DNA from: an uncultured Bacillota bacterium
Lineage (GTDB): Bacteria; Bacillota; Clostridia; Oscillospirales; Oscillospiraceae
Length of the DNA stretch: 46,257 nt
NCBI GenBank assembly: GCA_947073765.1
Contig: CAMTMZ010000018.1
Span: forward strand, 1-46,257
Reading direction: 5' to 3'
In this document: positions 39,282-46,257 of the stretch, in pieces
Numbering within the stretch: position 1 is the stretch's first letter
Layout of the letters: each line of letters begins with the position of its first letter
Notes under the pieces: generated by a model
What the model saw: the letters and a program-made list of their open reading frames with translations, nothing else
What the model was told of the DNA's origin: nothing
Databases searched by the model: none
Position numbers and translations under genes: made by a program

Positions 39282-40541
39282 CTAATTTTCAAAGTCCAGC
39301 CCGGACAGGTAGCGCCGGGCCAGGTCGAAGGCGTGGCTTGCGGTCTGAGTGCGCAGACGTTCCCGCATGGGGCGGCTGCCCAGATGGAGCGGACGCACAT
39401 GGGTGCCCCTGAGGGTGGAGATGGCCACAAACATAGTTCCAACCTCGTTGTTCCAGTCGTCCCGATCAGGTCCGGCTGTACCAGTGGCAGCCAGAGCGAC
39501 GTCGCAGCTCAGTACCCGCCGGGCTCCCTCGGCCATGGCGGCGGCCACCTCTTGAGACACAGCGCCGTACCGCTCCAGCATATGGGGAGGGATGCCCAAT
39601 ACATTCTGCTTAATCTCATTGGTGTAGGATACGATACCTCCCTTGAAAGCCTGAGAGGCTCCGGGTATGTCCGTGAGCCGCTTGGCCATGAGGCCGCCGG
39701 TGCAGCTCTCGGCCACCCCCAGGGTGAGATCCTTGGTTTTCATCCCCTCTATCACTACATATTCCAGGGAGGGCACGTCCACACCGTAGACCTTGTCACC
39801 AAACAGCCTGCGCACCTGAGCCACCGTAGGCTGAAGAAGGGACTGGGCCTCCTCGCTGCTGGCGGCCTTGGCGGTGACCCGCAGCTCACACTCTCCCTCC
39901 TTGGCGTAAGGGGCAAGGGTAGGGTTGGACATGGTGTTCATTTGCTCCCGAAGCCGAGCCTCCATGGCGGATTCTCCGATGCCAAAGAGCTTGATGGTGT
40001 GGGAGGCGATGACCCCCTCGGACAGAGAGAGGAGATAGGGTTTGGCCCGGTATTGGAACATGGGGCGGCACTCGCTGGGGGGGCCGGGGAGCATGATGAC
40101 GTGAACGCCCTCCGCCTCAAAGGCGCAGCCGGGGGCGGTGCCCCAGTCGTTCTCCAGAATGGTGCATCCCTCCGGCAGCATGGCCTGCTGGAGATTATTA
40201 TCGGTCATGGGCCGTCCGGTACGCTGAAAATAGCTCCGGATACGCTCCGCCGACCCCTCGTCAAAGACCAGCTTCTTGCCGAAGGCCTCGGCGAGAACGT
40301 TTTTGGTCAAATCGTCGCAGGTGGGGCCCAGGCCGCCGGTGGTGATAATGATATCCGCCCGCTTTTTGGCCAGAGACACCGCCTCCCGGGCACGACGGGG
40401 GTTGTCCCCCACCACGGTGTGCCAGAAGACGTTAAGTCCCAGCTCACTCAGCCCCTGTGAGAGCATCTGAGCGTCGGTATTGGCGATGTTGCCCAGAAGA
40501 AGCTCGGTGCCAACGGATAAAATTTCTACAGTATGGGACAT
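39282..40541 (-). CDS. cinA: Competence/damage-inducible protein CinA (nicotinamide-nucleotide amidase)
   Basis: This 419-residue protein has the two-domain CinA layout. The N-terminal MoCF/COG1058 domain holds EILSVGTELLLGNIANTDAQ and TGGLGPTCDD, and the C-terminal amidase domain holds LGVAESCTGG and ATGTAGPD. The family deamidates NMN and hydrolyses ADP-ribose in pyridine-nucleotide salvage, and in some bacteria is linked to competence. ATG follows CGGGAGGTATCTTTT. First gene of cinA-MATE. Confidence 0.94.
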   Translation of the reverse strand: MSHTVEILSVGTELLLGNIANTDAQMLSQGLSELGLNVFWHTVVGDNPRRAREAVSLAKKRADIIITTGGLGPTCDDLTKNVLAEAFGKKLVFDEGSAERIRSYFQRTGRPMTDNNLQQAMLPEGCTILENDWGTAPGCAFEAEGVHVIMLPGPPSECRPMFQYRAKPYLLSLSEGVIASHTIKLFGIGESAMEARLREQMNTMSNPTLAPYAKEGECELRVTAKAASSEEAQSLLQPTVAQVRRLFGDKVYGVDVPSLEYVVIEGMKTKDLTLGVAESCTGGLMAKRLTDIPGASQAFKGGIVSYTNEIKQNVLGIPPHMLERYGAVSQEVAAAMAEGARRVLSCDVALAATGTAGPDRDDWNNEVGTMFVAISTLRGTHVRPLHLGSRPMRERLRTQTASHAFDLARRYLSGLDFEN

Positions 40542-40582
40542 AAAAGATACCTCCCGATGGTAAAAATGGTGTCGGTGAAGAC

Positions 40583-40590
40583 ATTATAGC
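40583..40590 (-). promoter_or_regulatory. Extended -10 promoter of cinA-MATE
   Basis: On the minus strand TGCTATAAT is a perfect extended -10 box (TATAAT 40588-40583). A good -35 box is not seen. It lies 42 bp before the cinA start. Confidence 0.6.
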
Positions 40591-40852
40591 ACGCCTTTTA
40601 CAAAAGGGATAGGCTATTTTCCAGAAAGAGGAAGGTTTTTTTGTATAATTTTTCTACTCCGCGGAGGATTGATGGGAGTGGAGGGGGTTAAGACACAGTT
40701 TTTCTGTCGATCAGGAGTAATTTGATTCGGCACTTTGCCTAAAAATAAAGAGGAAAAGGGAGGTAAATCTAAAAAATGAACAAGTTTTGGGGTGAATCAT
40801 AGAGAATTCAATTTTTTTGTGAACTTTCTGCAATATTTCGACCATTTTACAG
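40591..40852. other. Intergenic region between divergent cinA and trmL
   Basis: A+T-rich, no gene supported. A plus-strand TATAAT (40644-40649) without clear -35 box is followed by the perfect palindrome CTCCGCGGAG (40657-40666). A nine-codon frame (40776-40802) behind GGGAGG could be a leader peptide, but the spacing is long and nothing else supports it. Confidence 0.4.
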
Positions 40853-40881
40853 TTGAAATTTTTTCCGGATTGGATTACAAT
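40853..40881 (+). promoter_or_regulatory. Promoter of trmL and probably the glycolytic genes
   Basis: TTGAAA (40853-40858), 17-bp spacer, TACAAT (40876-40881), 29 bp before the GTG start of trmL. Confidence 0.72.
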
Positions 40882-40910
40882 GGGAACCGCAAGAGCGAGG
40901 AGGGGCCTAA

Positions 40911-41399
40911 GTGCTGAATATTGTACTGGTAGAGCCGGAGATTCCCCAGAACACCGGCAATATTGCCCGAACCTGCGCCGCTACCCACAGCCGTCTCCAT
41001 CTGGTCAGACCCCTGGGCTTTGACATCAGCGAGCGGGCGGTGCGCCGGGCGGGGCTGGATTACTGGCATATGGTCGATCTGCATGTATATGACAGCCTGG
41101 ATCACTTCTTTGCGCTCAACCCCAGGCCTGACCTGTGGCTGGCCACCACCAAGGCTCCTCAGAACTACACCCAGGCTGCCTTTCAGGACGGCTGCTGGCT
41201 GATGTTCGGCAAGGAGACCGCCGGGCTGCCCGAGGATCTGCGCAAGCGCTGGCGGGACCGGTGCATCCGCATCCCGATGTGGTCTGACGCTCGGAGCCTG
41301 AATCTGGCCAACTCGGTGGCCGTGCTCACCTATGAGGCGCTGAGACAGCTTGGCTTTCCCGGCCTGTCTGGGATGGGCGAGATGGCGGAACAGTCGTGA
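40911..41399 (+). CDS. trmL: tRNA (cytidine/uridine-34-2'-O)-methyltransferase
   Basis: This 162-residue SPOUT enzyme methylates the wobble ribose of certain tRNA-Leu using S-adenosylmethionine. Family motifs are [37 protein letters not shown] and the knot segment [18 protein letters not shown]. The start is GTG behind GAGGAGGGGCCTAA. It lies 44 bp upstream of pgk on the same strand and may share its transcript. Confidence 0.94.
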   Translation: MLNIVLVEPEIPQNTGNIARTCAATHSRLHLVRPLGFDISERAVRRAGLDYWHMVDLHVYDSLDHFFALNPRPDLWLATTKAPQNYTQAAFQDGCWLMFGKETAGLPEDLRKRWRDRCIRIPMWSDARSLNLANSVAVLTYEALRQLGFPGLSGMGEMAEQS

Positions 41400-41443
41400 C
41401 CCCCTATTTTGTCACCTTTTACCAAAAGAAAGGAGTCAAGAAC

Positions 41444-42715
41444 ATGAACTATAATAAGAAGACAGTCAAGGATGTGGACGTGAAAGACAAGAAGGTGCTC
41501 CTTCGCTGCGATTTCAACGTGCCCATGGCCAAGGACGGCAGCGGCGTCATCACCGACGACAAGAGGATCCGGGCCGCTTTGCCCACCATCCAGTATCTGC
41601 TGGACCAGGGTGCGGCGGTGATTGCCTGCTCCCACATGGGGAAACCGGTGGCTACCTTTGAGTCCTATAAGAAAAAACAGCTGGAGAAGGGCAAAGACGA
41701 GGCGTCCATTACAGAAGAGAAGTGGAAGAAGTCACTGGCCGAGCTGCGTATGGAGCCTGTGGCCGCCCGCCTGAGTGAGCTGCTGGGCAAGCCGGTGATC
41801 CTGGCTGACGACGTGGTGGGTCCCGACGCCCAGGCCAAGGCCTCTGCGCTGAAGAGCGGCGAAATCCTTCTGCTCCAGAATACCCGATTTGAGAAGGGCG
41901 AGACCAAAAACGACCCCGCCTTGGCCAAAGCCATGGCTGATATGGCTGAGATATATGTGTCCGATGCCTTCGGCGCCGTCCACCGCGCCCACGCCTCCAC
42001 CGCCGGCGTGGCCGATTATCTGCCTGCCGTCTCCGGTTTTCTGATTCAAAAGGAGCTGGACTTCATCGGCGGTGCCCTGGCCAGCCCCAAGAGGCCCCTG
42101 GTGGCTATCTTGGGCGGGTCCAAGGTGAGTTCCAAGATCGGTGTCATCAATAACCTGCTGGAGATCGCTGATACCATTATCATCGGCGGCGGCATGGCCT
42201 ATACCTTCTCCGCCGCTCAGGGCGGCAAGGTGGGCGGTTCCCTGCTGGAGGAGGACTGGAAAGACTACTCCCTGGAGATGATCCAGAAGGCCAAAGACAA
42301 GGGCGTCAAGCTGCTGCTGCCGGTGGACACCGTCATTGCGGACGCGTTTTCCCCCGACGCCAACGCCAAAGTGGTCAGGTCCGGCGAGATTCCCGACGGC
42401 TGGGAGGGACTGGACATCGGACCTGAGACTGTCAAGCTCTACTGTGAGGCTGTGGCCGACGCGGGCACCGTGATCTGGAACGGCCCCATGGGCGTGTTTG
42501 AGTTTGAGAAGTTTGCCGTGGGCACCAAGGCCGTAGCGGAAGCCCTGTCCCGGACCAACGCCATCACCATCATCGGCGGCGGCGACTCTGCGGCCGCCGT
42601 GCAGCAGCTGGGCTACGCCGACAAGATGACTCACATCTCTACCGGCGGCGGCGCCTCGCTGGAGTTTATGGAGGGCAAGGAGCTGCCCGGCGTGGCCTGC
42701 CTGCTGGACGCCTGA
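41444..42715 (+). CDS. pgk: Phosphoglycerate kinase
   Basis: This 423-residue glycolytic enzyme makes ATP and 3-phosphoglycerate from 1,3-bisphosphoglycerate. It shows [10 protein letters not shown], the [15 protein letters not shown] loop, WNGPMGVFE and the nucleotide loop [11 protein letters not shown]. It is about 30 residues longer than the usual 390-400 owing to a charged insert around residues 70-100 ([15 protein letters not shown]), as seen in several Clostridia. The ATG follows AAAGGAGTCAAGAAC. Confidence 0.97.
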   Translation: MNYNKKTVKDVDVKDKKVLLRCDFNVPMAKDGSGVITDDKRIRAALPTIQYLLDQGAAVIACSHMGKPVATFESYKKKQLEKGKDEASITEEKWKKSLAELRMEPVAARLSELLGKPVILADDVVGPDAQAKASALKSGEILLLQNTRFEKGETKNDPALAKAMADMAEIYVSDAFGAVHRAHASTAGVADYLPAVSGFLIQKELDFIGGALASPKRPLVAILGGSKVSSKIGVINNLLEIADTIIIGGGMAYTFSAAQGGKVGGSLLEEDWKDYSLEMIQKAKDKGVKLLLPVDTVIADAFSPDANAKVVRSGEIPDGWEGLDIGPETVKLYCEAVADAGTVIWNGPMGVFEFEKFAVGTKAVAEALSRTNAITIIGGGDSAAAVQQLGYADKMTHISTGGGASLEFMEGKELPGVACLLDA

Positions 42716-42822
42716 CCGCTGCCGGGACCCTTTGGGCGGCCCGCAGACCTGAAAAAAGGGCTGCCGAAGGCGGCGGCCTGTGCAAAAGTATTTCGGAAAA
42801 TATACGATAGGAGAGATTTATT

Positions 42823-43596
42823 ATGAATCGCCGATACCGCAAGACCATTATCGCAGGAAACTGGAAGATGAACAACACTCTGTCCCAGACCAAGGCCTTT
42901 GCTGAGGAAATCAAGCCTATCATGCCCAAGGGCAAGTGGTGCAATGTGGTGCTGTGTGTCCCCGCCACCAATATTCAGTCCGCTGTCCGCCTGTTTAAGG
43001 ACTGCCATATTGCCATCGGCGCCGAGACCTGCCACGAGTTGGACCATGGCGCCTATACCGGCGAGATTACTGCCGCCATGATCAAGGAGGCGGGGGCCAA
43101 GTACGTCATTATCGGCCACTCCGAGCGCCGGCAGTACTACAATGAGACCGACTTTACCGTGAACAAGAAGGTCCATGCCGCCATTGAGGCCGGCCTGATC
43201 CCCATCATCTGTGTGGGCGAGAGCCTGGAGCAGCGGGAGCTGGAGGTGACCATGGAGCTTATCGCCTATCAGGTGAAGTGCGCCCTGGCGGGCGTGGCCC
43301 CCGAGAAGGTGCGCCATGTGGTCATAGCCTACGAGCCCCTGTGGGCCATCGGCACCGGCAAGACCGCCACCGCCGAGCAGGCCGGCGAGGTCTGCCAGGC
43401 CATCCGCACTGTGATCCGCAAGCAGTACGGCGCCCATGTGGCCCGGTCCGTCACCATTCAGTACGGCGGCTCTATGAACGCCAAGAACGCTCAGGAACTG
43501 TTGGCCCAGCCCGATGTGGACGGTGGACTCATCGGCGGCGCGGCCCTGAAGCCCGCGGACTTTGTGAAGATTATCGAGGCGGCCAATCAGGAGTAA
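42823..43596 (+). CDS. tpiA: Triose-phosphate isomerase
   Basis: This 257-residue TIM barrel interconverts dihydroxyacetone phosphate and glyceraldehyde 3-phosphate. AGNWKMNNT (catalytic Lys), IGHSERRQYYNE (catalytic His), AYEPLWAIGTGKTA (catalytic Glu and loop 6) and YGGSMNAKNA (phosphate loop) are all intact. ATG behind ATAGGAGAGATTTATT. Third gene of the glycolytic run. Confidence 0.97.
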   Translation: MNRRYRKTIIAGNWKMNNTLSQTKAFAEEIKPIMPKGKWCNVVLCVPATNIQSAVRLFKDCHIAIGAETCHELDHGAYTGEITAAMIKEAGAKYVIIGHSERRQYYNETDFTVNKKVHAAIEAGLIPIICVGESLEQRELEVTMELIAYQVKCALAGVAPEKVRHVVIAYEPLWAIGTGKTATAEQAGEVCQAIRTVIRKQYGAHVARSVTIQYGGSMNAKNAQELLAQPDVDGGLIGGAALKPADFVKIIEAANQE

Positions 43597-43602
43597 TTTT
43601 GA

Positions 43603-43718
43603 TGTAGGGGGCGGCCTCCGCGCCGCCCTGCCGTGCCCGGATGTGCCCCGCCGTCTTTCGCGCGAGCTGTTAAGGCTGTTGCCAGGAGGGCGGGCCGGCA
43701 CAGAGGCCGGCCCCTACA
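43603..43718. repeat. 116-bp MITE-like repeat with terminal inverted repeats
   Basis: The ends TGTAGGGGGCGGCC (43603-43616) and GGCCGGCCCCTACA (43705-43718) are 14-bp inverted repeats with one mismatch. The interior is GC-rich with several short inverted pieces and no coding frame. Repeats bounded by TGTAGGGG/CCCCTACA are, to my knowledge, scattered in genomes of this group. It sits between tpiA and gpmI, 20 bp before the gpmI start. Confidence 0.7.
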
Positions 43719-43738
43719 ATAAAGGAAAGGTCTGTTTT

Positions 43739-45253
43739 ATGAAAACACCTACTACTTTGATTATCATGGACGGGTTTGGAATGGAGGGGATCTCCGCCGG
43801 CAACGCGGTGGCCAATGCCTCTACTCCCAATCTGGACAGGTTCTTTTCCCAGTGTCCCCACAGCAGGCTGTCCGCCTCCGGGCTGGATGTAGGCCTGCCT
43901 GACGGCCAGATGGGCAACAGTGAGGTGGGCCACACCAATATCGGCGCGGGCCGGGTGGTGTTCCAGGATCTGCCCCACATCAGCCGGGACATTGAGACGG
44001 GGGACTTTTTTGAAAACCCCGCCTATCTGGAGGCTATGGAGAACTGCCGGGAGTGGGGCTCGGCCCTGCACCTGATGGGGCTGCTGTCCGACGGCGGCGT
44101 CCACAGCCACATCACCCATCTGTTCGCTCTGCTGAAAATGGCCCAGGATCAGGGCCTGAAAAAGGTCTATGTTCACTGCTTCCTGGACGGCCGTGACGTG
44201 CCTCCCTCCTCGGGCAAAGGGTACGTGGAGCAGCTCCAGGCCAAGATGCAGCAGCTGGGAATCGGTGAGATCGCTACTGTGATGGGCCGGTACTACGCCA
44301 TGGACCGAGACAAGCGGTGGGACCGCCTCCAAAAGGCCTATGACGCCATGGTATGCGGTCAGGCTCCCTTTGCGGCGGACGCGGCGGACGCCGTGCAGTC
44401 CTCCTATGACGCCGGTGTGACCGACGAGTTCATGGTGCCCGTGGTCTGTGTCAAGGATGCCCAGTTCCGGGACAACGACTCGGTGATTTTCTTCAATTTC
44501 CGCCCCGACCGGGCCCGGGAGATTACCCGCTGCCTGGTGGACGAGGACTTTAATGAGGTGGAGCGCAAGACCGGTTTCATTCCCGTGGACTTCATCTGCA
44601 CCACCGAGTATGACGCTACCATGCCTAACGTTACGGTGGCCTATCCCCGGCAGAAGCTGCAAAATATCTTTGGGGAGTACATCTCCAACCTGGGGCTGAC
44701 CCAGTTGCGCATTGCGGAGACAGAGAAGTACGCCCATGTGACCTTCTTCTTCAATGGCGGTGTGGAGCAGGTTTTCCCCGGAGAAGATCGCTGCCTGATC
44801 AACTCCCCTAAGGTGGCCACCTACGACCTCCAGCCGGAGATGTCCGCCTACGAGGTCACTGAGGAGGCGGTAAAGCGCATCCTCAGCGGGAGCTATGATG
44901 TGATTATCCTCAATTTTGCCAACTGCGACATGGTGGGCCACACCGGTGTATATGAAGCCGCCTGTAAGGCGGTGTCCACTGTGGACGAGTGCGTGGGCAA
45001 GGTGGTGGACGCCACCTCAAAGATGGGGGGCGTATCCCTGATCACCGCCGACCACGGCAACGCCGAACGGATGGTGGATACCGACGGCTCTCCCTTTACC
45101 GCTCACACCACCAACCTGGTGCCTTTCTGCATTGTGGGGGCCAACGTTCAGCTGCGGGACGGACGCCTGTGTGATATCGCCCCCACTATGCTGGATCTGA
45201 TGGGCCTGGAAAAGCCCGCCGAGATGGACGGGCAGACCCTCATTGCCCAGTGA
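43739..45253 (+). CDS. gpmI: 2,3-bisphosphoglycerate-independent phosphoglycerate mutase
   Basis: This 504-residue two-metal enzyme converts 3- to 2-phosphoglycerate. Metal and catalytic motifs are present: LIIMDGFGMEG, the phosphoserine site MGNSEVGHTNIGAGR, DGRDVPPSSG, RPDRAREIT, NFANCDMVGHTG and TADHGNAERM. The ATG at 43739 has GGAAAGG upstream. The frame extends left into the MITE-like repeat, so the longer start is rejected. Confidence 0.97.
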   Translation: MKTPTTLIIMDGFGMEGISAGNAVANASTPNLDRFFSQCPHSRLSASGLDVGLPDGQMGNSEVGHTNIGAGRVVFQDLPHISRDIETGDFFENPAYLEAMENCREWGSALHLMGLLSDGGVHSHITHLFALLKMAQDQGLKKVYVHCFLDGRDVPPSSGKGYVEQLQAKMQQLGIGEIATVMGRYYAMDRDKRWDRLQKAYDAMVCGQAPFAADAADAVQSSYDAGVTDEFMVPVVCVKDAQFRDNDSVIFFNFRPDRAREITRCLVDEDFNEVERKTGFIPVDFICTTEYDATMPNVTVAYPRQKLQNIFGEYISNLGLTQLRIAETEKYAHVTFFFNGGVEQVFPGEDRCLINSPKVATYDLQPEMSAYEVTEEAVKRILSGSYDVIILNFANCDMVGHTGVYEAACKAVSTVDECVGKVVDATSKMGGVSLITADHGNAERMVDTDGSPFTAHTTNLVPFCIVGANVQLRDGRLCDIAPTMLDLMGLEKPAEMDGQTLIAQ

Positions 45254-45310
45254 TTCTGTGTTCCCTGCGGGTAGTCCCGCTTCACCATATGATATCCGAT
45301 GACAATTTGA

Positions 45311-46257
<947 letters not shown>

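Noticed and set aside
40776-40802. Eight-residue leader peptide before trmL
   Set aside because: The ribosome site is 12 nt away and the frame lacks a run of regulatory codons; chance cannot be excluded.

Overview
The window looks like the chromosome of a strictly anaerobic, GC-rich Clostridia species of the Oscillospiraceae type (Flavonifractor / Pseudoflavonifractor / Intestinimonas-like). This is inferred from the gene content: a biotin-dependent Na+-pumping decarboxylase, a single-chain pyruvate:ferredoxin oxidoreductase beside a butyryl-CoA:acetate CoA-transferase-type gene, SLH-anchored surface proteins, a mucin-type M60 peptidase, clostridial Shine-Dalgarno sites and a GTAGGGG...CCCCTAC intergenic repeat. 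Species cannot be fixed from the sequence alone.

Layout. 1-1.7 kb: end of a decarboxylase operon (biotin carrier, beta subunit) and tRNA-Arg(ACG). 2.0-9.8 kb, minus strand: GH2 beta-galactosidase, pyruvate:ferredoxin oxidoreductase and CoA-transferase. 9.8-16.6 kb: an iscS-iscU pair divergent from a LysR regulator, which is followed by metN-metI-metQ and an M20 amidohydrolase. Paired promoters and palindromes in this stretch suggest a sulfur-amino-acid regulon.

16.68-26.44 kb: a 9.7-kb integrative element inserted in the 3' end of tRNA-Pro(TGG). It is bounded by 25-bp direct repeats. Int lies at the tRNA end, and a leftward operon encodes a small HTH protein, excisionase, replication proteins, a DnaB/RecA-fold helicase and a PD-(D/E)XK nuclease. 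A divergent ribbon-helix-helix control region and an AT-rich cargo gene follow their own strong promoters. I see no capsid, terminase, relaxase or conjugation gene, so it resembles a phage satellite or a minimal integrative replicon. Its most unusual part is an array of about 14 short hairpins (16.91-17.40 kb). They are spaced about 26 bp apart and nearly all have the form arm-CA-(A/T)4-TG-arm, with arms that differ from unit to unit while staying complementary. A weaker array of the same style lies at 19.88-20.19 kb. Both follow the 3' ends of leftward operons.

26.4-46.3 kb: tRNA-Pro, trmB, a P1-family peptidase, a flavodoxin-ferredoxin protein, a GGDEF-EAL gene broken by one base in a run of six C, and a secreted M60 peptidase with a dockerin-like module. 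The peptidase is translationally coupled to an SLH protein with a cohesin-like N-terminus, a possible enzyme/anchor pair. Then come a MATE-cinA operon (minus) and a glycolytic run trmL-pgk-tpiA-gpmI-eno, cut by the window end in eno and holding a 116-bp MITE-like repeat before gpmI.
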